Assembly: GCA_020425125.1 (NCBI GenBank)
Contig: JAGQRV010000028.1
Location: 1 to 33,035 of the forward strand
Length of the DNA: 33,035 nucleotides
Direction: 5' to 3'
Origin: Paracoccaceae bacterium
GTDB taxonomy: Bacteria; Pseudomonadota; Alphaproteobacteria; Rhodobacterales; Rhodobacteraceae
Under the pieces are notes generated by a model. The model made no database searches. It was not told where the DNA came from and worked only from the letters and a program-made list of their open reading frames with translations. This document shows, one piece after another, positions 1-7,414 of the stretch (position 1 is the first letter of the stretch; every line of letters begins with the position of its first letter). A program made the position numbers and the translations under genes.

Positions 1-602
1 TTGTTCTTGGTGCGCCGGCTCAGCACCTGCATGGTGCGCCGGATCTCCTCGTCGCGGCCGATGATCGGGTCGATCTTGCCGTCCTTCGCCGCCTGGGTCA
101 GGTCGCGGGCATACTTCTTCAGTGCGTCATAGCCTTCCTCGGCCGAGGCGGTGTCGGCGGTGCGGCCCTTGCGGATGTCGTTGATCGCCTCGTTCAGCTT
201 CTGCGCGGTCACCGCGCCGGCATCGAGCGCGTCCTTCGCGGGCGACCGGACCACGGCCAGCGCGGTCAGGATCCGCTCCACCGGCACGAAGCTGTCGCCC
301 GCCTTGGTGGCGATCTTCTCGGCCTCGTCCAGCACCTTTGCGGTCTGCTGGTCCATGTAGGTCTGGCCCGCATCGCCCGAAATCTTCGGGATCTTGCGCA
401 AGGCAAGCTCGGTCGCCTGGACCACCTGCTCGGGCGCGCCGCCCGCGCGGCGGATCAGGTTGGCGGCGAGGCCCTCCTGGTCGTCAAGCAATGCCTTCAG
501 CAGATGTTCGGGGGCCAGCTTCTGGTGGTTCTCCCGCATCGCAATCGTCTGGGCGGCCTGCAGGAAGCCGCGCGACCGCTCGGTGAACTTCTCCAAGTTC
601 AT
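1..602 (-). CDS. clpB: ClpB disaggregase, N-terminal part (runs off window)
   Basis: The reading frame begins [17 protein letters not shown] and gives about 200 residues before the left edge. It covers the Clp N-terminal repeat domain (residues 1 to about 150), the linker, and the conserved [13 protein letters not shown] segment at the entry to the first AAA+ module; the window ends at SRRTKN, just before Walker A. ClpB is a hexameric cytosolic ATPase that, with DnaK, pulls polypeptides out of heat-induced aggregates. The start is supported by a strong AAAAGGAGAG ribosome-binding site about 7 bases upstream of the ATG. A heat-shock-like promoter lies about 75–100 bases upstream (separate entry). 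The N-terminal substrate domain and the match to ClpB rather than ClpA or ClpC are clear; everything downstream is outside the window. Confidence 0.97.
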   Translation of the reverse strand, partial: MNLEKFTERSRGFLQAAQTIAMRENHQKLAPEHLLKALLDDQEGLAANLIRRAGGAPEQVVQATELALRKIPKISGDAGQTYMDQQTAKVLDEAEKIATKAGDSFVPVERILTALAVVRSPAKDALDAGAVTAQKLNEAINDIRKGRTADTASAEEGYDALKKYARDLTQAAKDGKIDPIIGRDEEIRRTMQVLSRRTKN

Positions 603-676
603 CAGCACACTCTCCTTTTCCAAAGCGCCTGTCCGTCCGCCCGACTTCGGCACGGTCCCCGCAGGCCTTGACAGAG

Positions 677-705
677 ATTTGGGAAAACGAATGCGTGAAC
701 GCAAG
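677..705 (-). promoter_or_regulatory. Candidate RpoH-type heat-shock promoter of clpB
   Basis: On the minus strand CTTGCG (705–700) is followed after 16 bases by CCCAAAT (683–677). This resembles the sigma-32 pattern CTTGAA … CCCATNT; the -10 differs at one specified base. It would give a leader of about 65–70 bases before the clpB ATG at 602. ClpB genes are commonly under heat-shock sigma control, which agrees with the match. Confidence 0.55.
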
Positions 706-723
706 TCATCCGGGCACCGATTA

Positions 724-1083
724 TCACTGCGGCCCGGTGTCCCTGGCCGCTGGCAGGCGGTCCTCGGGCGTGCGCTCCCATTCAACCGGCGGGACGACCG
801 GGCGCACCACCGGCCGTGGCATTGGCACTGGCTCGGGCAGGTTGCGGTACCGGTCGAAATCGCCTTCGATCGGCGCGTCGAGCGGATTGCCCGGCTTGCC
901 AAGTCCGTTCAGCGGATCGGCATAATCGGGGCTACCGAATGGCAAGCGGCCGCCCAAGTCCATGGGATAGAGCGGACCGGCACCGGGAACGGGACCGACC
1001 CGCAAATCCTGCCCCGCAACCGGGCCTCCGGCGGCGATGCCGGCGAGACATGCGGAAAGAACAACATCGCGAAACCGCCCCAT
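724..1083 (-). CDS. Small secreted proline-rich protein, unknown function
   Basis: I do not recognise a family. The protein is 119 residues. Its N-terminus MGRFRDVVLSACLAGIAAGG has a basic start and a hydrophobic core and ends near VAGQD, which fits a Sec signal peptide. The mature part is rich in Pro, Gly, Arg and Asp, with low complexity near the C-terminus (EPVPMPRPVVRPVVPPVEW). The start at 1083 is chosen because of the signal sequence and a purine-rich GGAAGGAAGGGGG site just upstream; an in-frame ATG further upstream would bury the signal peptide. It lies about 100 bases downstream of another small proline-rich gene on the same strand and just upstream of clpB. A periplasmic location is inferred. 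Confidence 0.6.
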   Translation of the reverse strand: MGRFRDVVLSACLAGIAAGGPVAGQDLRVGPVPGAGPLYPMDLGGRLPFGSPDYADPLNGLGKPGNPLDAPIEGDFDRYRNLPEPVPMPRPVVRPVVPPVEWERTPEDRLPAARDTGPQ

Positions 1084-1185
1084 CAGCCCCCTTCCTTCCG
1101 GCATTGGCCGGCGGTGCATGGCCGAGAAATTCGCGCGCTCCCGCGGCACGGTCAAGCTGGCGCTGTCGCGCCAGCACGGTCTCGG

Positions 1186-1518
1186 TCAGGCAAAGGCCGC
1201 AATCAGGATGACAACGGCAAGGATCGCAACGCCGCCCCAGATCAGCATCCGCCGCGATCCGAACTCGATGCCTGCAGGCAGCGATGTCCGATGCGCGGGC
1301 GCCGGATCGGTCCGCGCCGGTCGATCCGGGCGGGCCGGCCGTACCGGTTCGGCGTCCTCGGCACGTGGTGGACGCGGCGGGACATCCGCGGCGACCTCCG
1401 GCGGCCTGCGGGGCGGGTCCAAGTCGAGATGTTCGTGACCGGGCCGCGGCGCATCTTCGGGGCGGGGCTCCGCATCGGCTCGTCGCGGGGCCTGCGGGGA
1501 TCTCGGGATCTCGTTCAT
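1186..1518 (-). CDS. Proline/arginine-rich protein with C-terminal membrane anchor
   Basis: 110 residues with no family I recognise. Residues 1 to about 85 are a charged, Pro/Arg/Asp/Glu-rich, apparently disordered segment. This is followed by one C-terminal hydrophobic helix (MLIWGGVAILAVVILIAAFA) that reaches the last residue. That is the layout of a tail-anchored or single-pass inner-membrane protein with a cytoplasmic disordered arm. ATGGAGGAAA sits about 10 bases upstream of the ATG, a good ribosome-binding site. Low-complexity GC-rich sequence could produce a spurious frame, but the terminal TM helix and the ribosome-binding site argue that it is real. Confidence 0.6.
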   Translation of the reverse strand: MNEIPRSPQAPRRADAEPRPEDAPRPGHEHLDLDPPRRPPEVAADVPPRPPRAEDAEPVRPARPDRPARTDPAPAHRTSLPAGIEFGSRRMLIWGGVAILAVVILIAAFA

Positions 1519-1702
1519 GTCGGTGTTTCCTCCATTTCGGTTTGGACGGACGCGCGGCGGCGAGGCACACCACCCGCGTCATCAGGACAACCCGTCGCAC
1601 CCGGGCCAGTTCCGCCCGCCTCCGCGCATTCCGCATGCCGGCGAAAGCCCGCTTGACCCTTCCGGCCGGGGGCGCCATTGCCGGGACGAAAGGATCGCGT
1701 CC

Positions 1703-2416
1703 ATGACCCAGCCCAAGACGGATGATCGCCTGATCGTCGCGCTCGACGTTCCCGACGCCCATTCGGGGCTCGGACTCGCCGCCCGGATCGGCGACGCGGC
1801 GGGGTTCTACAAGATCGGTCTCGGGATGCTCACCGGGGGCGGGCTGGCGCTGGCCCGGGAACTCAAGGACGAGCACGGCAAGCGGATCTTCCTCGACCTC
1901 AAGCTCTTCGACATTTCCGCCACGATCGAAGCGGCCGTGCGGGGTCTGGCGCGGTTCGACATCGACTTCCTGACCGTGCACGGCGATCCGCACGTGGTGC
2001 GGGCGGCGAAGGCGGGCGCGGGCGCGGCGGGGCCGAAAATCCTGGCCGTGACCATCCTGACCTCGCTCGACCGCGCCGATCTGGATGCCAGCCTGATCCG
2101 CGACGGCGAACTGGCCGATCTGGTGGCGCTGCGGGCCGCGCGGGCCTTCGCCGCCGGCGCCGACGGCGTCATCGCCTCGCCGCAGGAGGCGGCCCTGATC
2201 CGCGCCCTGCCCGAGGCGTCCGGCCGGCTGATCGTCACGCCCGGCGTGCGCCCGGCAGGCGCCGCGCACGGCGATCAGAAGCGGATCGCCACTCCGGCCC
2301 GGGCAATCGCCGACGGTGCCGACCATATCGTCGTCGGGCGGCCGATCTGGCAGGCGCCGGACCCACGTGCCGCAGCGCTCGCGATCCAGGCCGAGATTGC
2401 CGCCATCGGCGGCTGA
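1703..2416 (+). CDS. pyrF: Orotidine 5'-phosphate decarboxylase
   Basis: 237 residues, normal for the bacterial short form. It decarboxylates OMP to UMP, the last step of de novo pyrimidine synthesis, as a cytosolic TIM-barrel dimer. The catalytic Asp/Lys network is visible: D15 in IVALDVPD, K37 in FYKIGLGM, and the D-x-K-x-x-D signature DLKLFDI at 65–71. The phosphate-binding VTPGVRP and the C-terminal IVVGRPI segments are also present. An upstream extension of the frame to 1517 is rejected because the barrel starts directly after this ATG, and GAAAGGA lies about 8 bases before it. It is transcribed divergently from the small membrane-anchored protein gene and converges on the PLD gene. Confidence 0.97.
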   Translation: MTQPKTDDRLIVALDVPDAHSGLGLAARIGDAAGFYKIGLGMLTGGGLALARELKDEHGKRIFLDLKLFDISATIEAAVRGLARFDIDFLTVHGDPHVVRAAKAGAGAAGPKILAVTILTSLDRADLDASLIRDGELADLVALRAARAFAAGADGVIASPQEAALIRALPEASGRLIVTPGVRPAGAAHGDQKRIATPARAIADGADHIVVGRPIWQAPDPRAAALAIQAEIAAIGG

Positions 2417-2482
2417 CAGGGCCAACCGGGGGGCTCCCGCCCGTCTTCGCCGACCGCGGACGCGGCCGGCTCATCCCGTTGG

Positions 2483-2511
2483 GCCCGGCCCGTCCCCATT
2501 CGGGGCCGGGC
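2483..2511. terminator. GC-rich hairpin between convergent pyrF and PLD genes
   Basis: A 9-bp perfect stem (2483–2491 with 2503–2511, GCCCGGCCC / GGGCCGGGC) lies in the 134-base gap between two converging genes, a position that suits a bidirectional terminator. There is no T-tract on either side, so intrinsic termination is not certain. Confidence 0.35.
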
Positions 2512-2550
2512 GGTCGCGCGACCCGGTCCCAGCCGGGGCGAGGCGGCGCA

Positions 2551-3936
2551 TCACAGGATCGGGGCGAACAGGCGCGCCGCCGGGGCGGCGACCCGCCGGG
2601 TGAACCTCGACAGGGTCGCGACCCGCTCCCCATGCGGCCGTGCCTTGGCGAAATCGGCTTCCAGCATCGCGGCAACCTCGGCCGCGAACCGCTCGTCGAA
2701 GACCAGCGCGGTGACCTCGAAATTCAGCCGGCAGGAGCGGTTGTCGAGATTGACCGTCCCGACCGAGGCGAAGCGGTCATCGACCAGGATCACCTTCTGG
2801 TGCATGAACCCCTCGCCATAGCGCAGCACCGTCACGCCGGAGGTCGCGATCTCGCCCACGAATTCGAACGCGGCCAGCCAGGCAAGCCAGTGGTCGCGCC
2901 GGTCCGGGATCAGCAGCCGGACGTCGACACCCCGCAGCACGGCCAGTTCGAGCGCCCGCATGATGTCGATGTCGGGCACGAAATAGGGCGAGGCGATCCA
3001 GAGCCGCGTCTGCGCCGCATTGATCGCGTTGCAGAAATAGAGGCTGCCGGCTTCCACCTCGTCCGCCGGTCCGGTTGCCACGATCAGCGCGTCCTCATCG
3101 TCGGCCTGCCGCCGGGGCTGCCAGTTCAGCTCCAGCCGCTCGCCGGTGGCCCAGTGCCAGTCCTCCACGAAGACGAGCTGGAGCTGGGTGACGACCGGGC
3201 CGTCGATTCGCAGATGGGTGTCGCGCCACGGCCCGAATTTCGGATCCCGTCCCATGTATTCGTCGCCCACGTTCAATCCGCCGACGAACCCGGCCGCACC
3301 GTCGACGATGACGATCTTGCGGTGGTTGCGGAAGTTGATCTGCAGCCTGCTGCGCGGTTGGCGGATCGAATGGAAGTTCCGCACCACGACCCCGGCCGCC
3401 TTCAGTTCCTCGAAATAGGATTGCGGCAGGCCGTGGCTGCCCAGCGCGTCATAAAGCAGCCGCACCGTGCAGCCCTCGCGCGCCTTCGCCATCAGGCATT
3501 CGCGGAACTCCGCGCCGATCCGGTCGTCGCGCAGGATGTAGTATTGCGCCAGGACGTAGGACTCCGCGCTCCGGATCGCATCGAGGATCGCGCCGAAGGT
3601 CGCGTCGCCGTCCACCAGAAGCCGCACGGAATTGCCCGAGACCGCCGGAAGGTCGGTCATCCCCTCGAACGCGGCGATGGTGCGGCCCTCGGCGGTCTCG
3701 CTGCCGCCGCGCGCCGCGCCGTGTTCGGCGCCGTATTTCTTCAGCGCGTCGACCACGCTCCGCGCCGACCGCCGCGCCGAGACATAGCCCGGGAACCTCG
3801 AATGGCCGAGAACGAGATAGAAGGGCAGCGCGAAATGCGGCGCGCTGAGCAGGAACACGACCCAGCCCACCGCGCCCTGGGGAGTGCGGGCCGTGCGGAT
3901 GGCCCGGTAAGCCGCAACGATGGCAGCGGCCTGCAA
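2551..3936 (-). CDS. Cardiolipin synthase-like phospholipase D family protein
   Basis: About 461 residues with two PLD phosphodiesterase motifs: HRKIVIVDG followed by GFVGGLN in the middle, and HQKVILVDD followed by SVGTVNLDNRS near the C-terminus. This is the two-HKD layout of cardiolipin synthases, which join phosphatidyl groups at the inner membrane. The N-terminus has membrane helices (GWVVFLLSAPHFALPFYLVLG). The start is uncertain. 3936 is a TTG and the most upstream conventional start codon in frame. The hydrophobic helix continues upstream of it, and AGGGGAGA (3987–3980) is ideally spaced 7 bases from an ATC at 3972, which may be the real start. The gene begins where the upstream nuclease-fold gene ends, so the two are probably co-translated. 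Substrate is not proven; other PLD-family transferases look similar. Confidence 0.88.
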   Translation of the reverse strand: MQAAAIVAAYRAIRTARTPQGAVGWVVFLLSAPHFALPFYLVLGHSRFPGYVSARRSARSVVDALKKYGAEHGAARGGSETAEGRTIAAFEGMTDLPAVSGNSVRLLVDGDATFGAILDAIRSAESYVLAQYYILRDDRIGAEFRECLMAKAREGCTVRLLYDALGSHGLPQSYFEELKAAGVVVRNFHSIRQPRSRLQINFRNHRKIVIVDGAAGFVGGLNVGDEYMGRDPKFGPWRDTHLRIDGPVVTQLQLVFVEDWHWATGERLELNWQPRRQADDEDALIVATGPADEVEAGSLYFCNAINAAQTRLWIASPYFVPDIDIMRALELAVLRGVDVRLLIPDRRDHWLAWLAAFEFVGEIATSGVTVLRYGEGFMHQKVILVDDRFASVGTVNLDNRSCRLNFEVTALVFDERFAAEVAAMLEADFAKARPHGERVATLSRFTRRVAAPAARLFAPIL

Positions 3937-3959
3937 TGCCAGCAGGGCAAGCGCAATGA

Positions 3960-4724
3960 TCAGGCTGACGATGGCGCGGTCTCCCCTCGGCCGGGCGCGG
4001 TCTCTGAGGCGTCAGGGTGCACCAGTTCGATCTCGGCGAGAAGCGGCAAATGATCGGATGCCCGACGTGACGCGAGCGAGCGGTGCAGGCTCAGATGGCG
4101 AAACCGCAGGCCGCCGCCCAGCAGGATCCGGTCCAGCGGCGCCACCGGCAGCGAAGTATGGAACGACCGGAGCGGCGCCGAGGCCTGGAAGTTCCGCGAC
4201 AGCGCCGCGACCGCCGGCCCCGCCGCCGACCACTCGTTCAGGTCCCCCATCAGCACCGTCGGCATCGCCTCGTCGAGATCCTCCAGCGCGCGGACCACGG
4301 CCTGCGCCTGGCGCAGCCGGTCCGCGGGCCTTAGCCCCAGATGCAGCGCGGCGACCCGCAACCGGTGCCCGTGAAGCTCCAGATCCGCGACCAGCGCGCC
4401 GCGCGGCTCCAGCGACGGCAGGTCGAGCGCCCGGACATCGACGACCCCGGTGCCCTCGCGGACCAGAAGGGCATTGCCGTGGTGGCCCGAACTCGCCGAG
4501 ACATTGGGCAGCGTCACGGCCCGCAGCCCGGCCCGCTCGGCCAGCGCGCCTGCGGGCAGGGTCGCGGTGCGCCCGCCAAAGCGCTTGTCGGCCTCCTGCA
4601 CCGCCACGACGTCGGCCCTCATCTCGCCGATCACCTCGACGATCCGCTCTGGCCGCCGCCGCCAGTCGAGACCGACGCATTTGCGAATGTTGTAGGTCGC
4701 GACCCGGAACACCGGTCCCCTCAC
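3960..4724 (-). CDS. Endonuclease/exonuclease/phosphatase (EEP) family protein
   Basis: About 254 residues. The EEP (DNase I-like) fold motifs occur in order: ATYNIRKCVG, QEADKRFG (metal-binding Glu), GNALLVRE, AALHLGLR, MGDLNEW (catalytic Asp/Asn), PLDRIL and SDHLPLLAEI (terminal catalytic Asp-His). These Mg-dependent enzymes cleave phosphodiester or phosphate ester bonds; the substrate cannot be read from sequence. The start is ambiguous: GTG at 4724 (chosen), GTG at 4712 with AGGGG just upstream, and TTG at 4742 are all possible. No signal peptide is seen. Its stop overlaps the start region of the PLD-family gene, so the two form a unit. Nearby clpS is transcribed divergently. Confidence 0.85.
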   Translation of the reverse strand: MRGPVFRVATYNIRKCVGLDWRRRPERIVEVIGEMRADVVAVQEADKRFGGRTATLPAGALAERAGLRAVTLPNVSASSGHHGNALLVREGTGVVDVRALDLPSLEPRGALVADLELHGHRLRVAALHLGLRPADRLRQAQAVVRALEDLDEAMPTVLMGDLNEWSAAGPAVAALSRNFQASAPLRSFHTSLPVAPLDRILLGGGLRFRHLSLHRSLASRRASDHLPLLAEIELVHPDASETAPGRGETAPSSA

Positions 4725-4972
4725 GAACTGCCCTGACCGCAATCGACTGTAGCGTCCTCGGCCCGGCAGGAAACCCCTGGCCCCTGTCCGGCGGCGGATT
4801 CGCGATCAACGGCGCAGCGGCGCTGCCGCTGTTTCAGGCAGACGCCGCGTCGACGCCGGCCACGAACCGCACAGGGGGCACTGGCGGATGATCCGCGCTG
4901 GACCCGATCCAGGCGATCTGGGATCCTCTCTGCGCCGAATGCCCCCGGCCTGAGTCTGGACGAGACCCGGAC

Positions 4973-5278
4973 ATGCCTGACGTGACAACCCTGCCGAAGA
5001 CCAAGGCGCGCACCAGGACCGAACGGCCGCGCCTCTACAAGGTCATCCTGCTGAACGACGACTACACCCCGCGCGATTTCGTCGTCACCGTGCTGAAGGC
5101 GGTGTTCCGGATGACCGAAAGCGAAGCCTACGGGGTGATGCTGACGGCGCATCGCCGCGGCGCCTGCGTGGTCGCCGTCTTCACCCGCGAGGTTGCCGAA
5201 ACCAAGGCCAAGGAAGCCACCGATGCCGGGCGCGGGCTCGGCTATCCGCTGGCCTTCACCACCGAACGGGAAACCTGA
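4973..5278 (+). CDS. clpS: ATP-dependent Clp protease adaptor ClpS
   Basis: 101 residues. After a short basic tail of about 20 residues comes the ClpS core: LYKVILLNDDYTPRDFVV (the N-degron pocket region), then MLTAHRRGACVV and FTREVAETK. ClpS binds proteins with destabilising N-terminal residues and hands them to ClpAP. Alphaproteobacteria often carry two paralogues; the R in place of the usual M after DDYTP and the shorter divergent C-terminus make me suspect the ClpS2 type, but that is inference. No clpA follows. The ribosome-binding site is weak. The 230 bases upstream, shared with the divergent EEP gene, show no promoter that I can defend. Confidence 0.93.
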   Translation: MPDVTTLPKTKARTRTERPRLYKVILLNDDYTPRDFVVTVLKAVFRMTESEAYGVMLTAHRRGACVVAVFTREVAETKAKEATDAGRGLGYPLAFTTERET

Positions 5279-5389
5279 GCCGGCGGCTTGCTGCGGTCCC
5301 TGCCCACGCCCCCCGGGCGGCAGGTCACGCCCGGCATCCCCGCCCCGCGTTTCTGCAAGCGGCATGGAGGCGGCCCTCAGACACGACAA

Positions 5390-5412
5390 GGCCCGGCCGA
5401 AAGGGCCGGGCC
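5390..5412 (-). terminator. Probable terminator of the 38-residue small gene
   Basis: A 9-bp perfect stem GGCCCGGCC/GGCCGGGCC (5390–5398 with 5404–5412) with a 5-base loop. Read on the minus strand it lies about 45 bases after the small gene's stop and is followed by TTGTCGTGT, a poor T-rich tail. Confidence 0.5.
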
Positions 5413-5456
5413 ATCATCTTCCGGCACGTCAGGCGTGCCGGCGCGCAAGCGTCAGA

Positions 5457-5573
5457 TCAGGCGTGCTTTTGACGGAAGTTCAGTTCGCGGATCAGCGCCC
5501 GCGCCGCAAGATGCATGCCGGACTTCTGAAGGTCCTCGATGCGGCGCTCCAGTTCCTCGATGCTCAGACCCAT
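5457..5573 (-). CDS. Small 38-residue protein, amphipathic helical, unknown
   Basis: The frame encodes 38 residues: MGLSIEELERRIEDLQKSG followed by MHLAARALIRELNFRQKHA. The spacing of Leu/Ile residues and the many Glu/Arg/Lys suggest two short amphipathic or coiled-coil helices. I recognise no family. Support for translation is a very good ribosome-binding site (GAAAGGAGA about 6 bases before the ATG) and a hairpin terminator about 45 bases after the stop. A longer in-frame extension to 5672 exists but lacks a ribosome-binding site and has junk-like composition. It is monocistronic and faces the clpS gene. It could be a regulatory or scaffold peptide; no function is claimed. Confidence 0.65.
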   Translation of the reverse strand: MGLSIEELERRIEDLQKSGMHLAARALIRELNFRQKHA

Positions 5574-6074
5574 GGGTGTCTCCTTTCTTGTCGTTTCGAT
5601 GCCGTTTGGCAGAAAGCGACCGGTTGACCCGGCCTCATCGAGACCGGGAACGGCGTCGCCACTGACAGGCACATTTCCGGGGCGACGCGCAGGACGCGCA
5701 TGGGACAGCCCCGAGGACCGGGCGCACGCACAGGGCGCGCCAAAGCCCGGATTGAGGTCTCGTATATCGCCGGTCCGGGCGCAAACATCAACCCCCGGCG
5801 GCGCCCGGATGCCGGAAACGGCGTTCCCCGTGCCCGTTTTGCCGCCGCAGCGCCGCGATCGTCAGATCGACCAGCGTCGATATGGACAATCGCCACGCGG
5901 CACCTCACATGCAGGGTATAGAATGCAACCGAGGCCCGGCATGGCTCGCCGCCCAGCTGTCTCCGCCGGCCCTGCGGGGGCACCGGCGGCGGGACGCCGC
6001 GACAGCCACGCGGGAAGGGCGGCAGCAGGCGGAGCGGCATCGCCCGGCATTACGGGATCGGAAAGGATGGCCCC
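5574..6074. other. 500-base intergenic region
   Basis: This lies between the divergent 38-residue gene and the permease gene and must hold both promoters. I find no convincing -35/-10 pair: TATAGA at 5917 has no -35 partner at 17 bases. Open frames on both strands (for example the minus-strand frame ending at 5564) have no ribosome-binding site and no recognisable domain. No RNA gene or long inverted repeat is evident. Confidence 0.4.
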
Positions 6075-7136
6075 ATGAGCGTCACGACCCAGGATCTTCC
6101 CTCCGCGCGGCGGAGCGCGCTGGTCTGGACCTCCGGCATCGCCGTCGCGGCGGTGCTCTGGTGGGTCGTCTATCACCGGCTTTCCGCCGCGGCCGACTGG
6201 ATCGTCGCGCAGCTTCCCGTGGACCCCGCCAGCCACACCGGAGCGGCCCTCGCCTTCTTCTTCTACGATGTTCCGAAGGTGATGATGCTGCTCGCGCTCA
6301 TCGTCTTCGCCATGGGCGTGGTGCGCAGCTATTTCAGCCCCGAGAAGACCCGCGCGCTGCTGTCGGGACGGCGCGAGGGCGTCGCCAATACCATGGCGGC
6401 GGGGCTCGGGGTCCTGACGCCGTTCTGCTCCTGTTCGGCGGTGTCGCTCTTCATCGGCTTCGTCTCGGCCGGCATCCCGCTCGGCGTCACGTTCTCGTTC
6501 CTGATCGCCGCGCCGATGGTCAACGAGGTCGCGCTGATCCTGCTCGTCGGCCTGGTCGGCTGGCCGATCGCGCTGATCTATCTCGGCTTCGGCCTTGCCA
6601 TCGCCATTGGCGCCGGCTGGGTGATCGGGCGGATGCACCTCGAAGGCTGGCTGCAGGACTGGGTGCGCGAGATCCATTCCGGCGGCAACGCCTCGGGCGC
6701 GGACGACTCCACCAGCCTCACCCTGCCCGAGCGCTACCGGAAGGGACTGGACTCGCTGCGCGAGATCTTCGGCAAGGTCTGGCTCTGGATCGTGCTCGGC
6801 ATTGCCATGGGCGCCGCGATCCACGGCTACGTGCCGCAATCTCTGATGGAGCGGATCATGGGCGCCGATGCCTGGTGGTCGGTCCCCGCGGCGGTGGTGC
6901 TGGGCGTGCCGATGTACACCAACGCCGCCGGCGTCATTCCGATCGTCGAGGCGCTTTTGGGCAAGGGCGCCGCGCTTGGCACCGTGCTCGCCTTCATGAT
7001 GTCGGTGATCGCGCTCAGCCTGCCCGAGATGATCATCCTGCGCCAGGTTCTGACCCTGCGCCTGATCGTCGTCTTCATCGGCGTCGTGGCCAGCGGCATC
7101 CTGGCCGTGGGCTTCCTGTTCAACGCCCTGTTCTGA
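6075..7136 (+). CDS. ArsP/DUF318-type membrane permease
   Basis: 353 residues with about eight or more hydrophobic helices (for example ALVWTSGIAVAAVLWWVV, MMLLALIVFAMGVV, VWLWIVLGIAMGAAI and LIVVFIGVVASGILAVGFLF). The signature LTPFCSCSA (Cys118 and Cys120) followed by GIPLGVTFSFLIAAPMVNEVA, and the second-half repeat VLGVPMYTNAAGVIPI, identify the ArsP_1/DUF318 permease family. Some characterised members export trivalent organoarsenicals; for most the substrate is unknown. A central soluble loop (about residues 195–230) joins the two halves. It is followed 10 bases later by a CxxC thioredoxin-fold gene, so they form an operon. No ArsR-like regulator is adjacent, so an arsenic role is only suggested. 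Confidence 0.88.
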   Translation: MSVTTQDLPSARRSALVWTSGIAVAAVLWWVVYHRLSAAADWIVAQLPVDPASHTGAALAFFFYDVPKVMMLLALIVFAMGVVRSYFSPEKTRALLSGRREGVANTMAAGLGVLTPFCSCSAVSLFIGFVSAGIPLGVTFSFLIAAPMVNEVALILLVGLVGWPIALIYLGFGLAIAIGAGWVIGRMHLEGWLQDWVREIHSGGNASGADDSTSLTLPERYRKGLDSLREIFGKVWLWIVLGIAMGAAIHGYVPQSLMERIMGADAWWSVPAAVVLGVPMYTNAAGVIPIVEALLGKGAALGTVLAFMMSVIALSLPEMIILRQVLTLRLIVVFIGVVASGILAVGFLFNALF

Positions 7137-7146
7137 GGATGGGTTC

Positions 7147-7383
7147 ATGAAGGACGTGAAGGTCTACGGCCCCGGCTGCAAACGCTGCCAGGCCACCGAG
7201 ACAATGGTGCGCGAGGTCGCCGCCGAGCTTGGCGTCGACGTCCGCGTCGAGAAGGTCACCGACATCGTCGCCATCGCCAAGGCCGGGGTGATGTCCACCC
7301 CGGGCGTCAGCGTCGACGGCCGGCTGGTCCATTCCGGCGGCCTGCCCGACCGGTCGCGCGTCGCCGGCTGGCTGGCGGCCTGA
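7147..7383 (+). CDS. Small thioredoxin-fold protein with CxxC
   Basis: 78 residues. The N-terminal strand MKDVKVYGPGCKRC carries the redox pair C-K-R-C, and the cis-Pro segment MSTPGVSVDGRLVHSG follows at about residue 50. This is the compact redox-active disulfide/glutaredoxin-like fold (thioredoxin_3 type), about two thirds the size of thioredoxin. It starts 10 bases after the permease stop, with a GAGGATGG-like site upstream. The pairing with DUF318/ArsP permeases recurs in other bacteria; a role in delivering or reducing a thiol-reactive substrate of the permease is inference. It is cytosolic, with no signal peptide. Confidence 0.87.
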   Translation: MKDVKVYGPGCKRCQATETMVREVAAELGVDVRVEKVTDIVAIAKAGVMSTPGVSVDGRLVHSGGLPDRSRVAGWLAA

Positions 7384-7414
7384 GCCCCCGGCCGCCGGCC
7401 GGGGCCGTCGCGGG

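Noticed and set aside
5752-5768. TTGAGG and TATATC as a promoter for the permease gene
   Set aside because: The two boxes are only 5 bases apart and more than 300 bases from the gene.
5862-7148. A 428-codon minus-strand frame opposite the permease gene
   Set aside because: His/Asp/Glu-rich low-complexity translation, the usual antisense image of a membrane protein gene.
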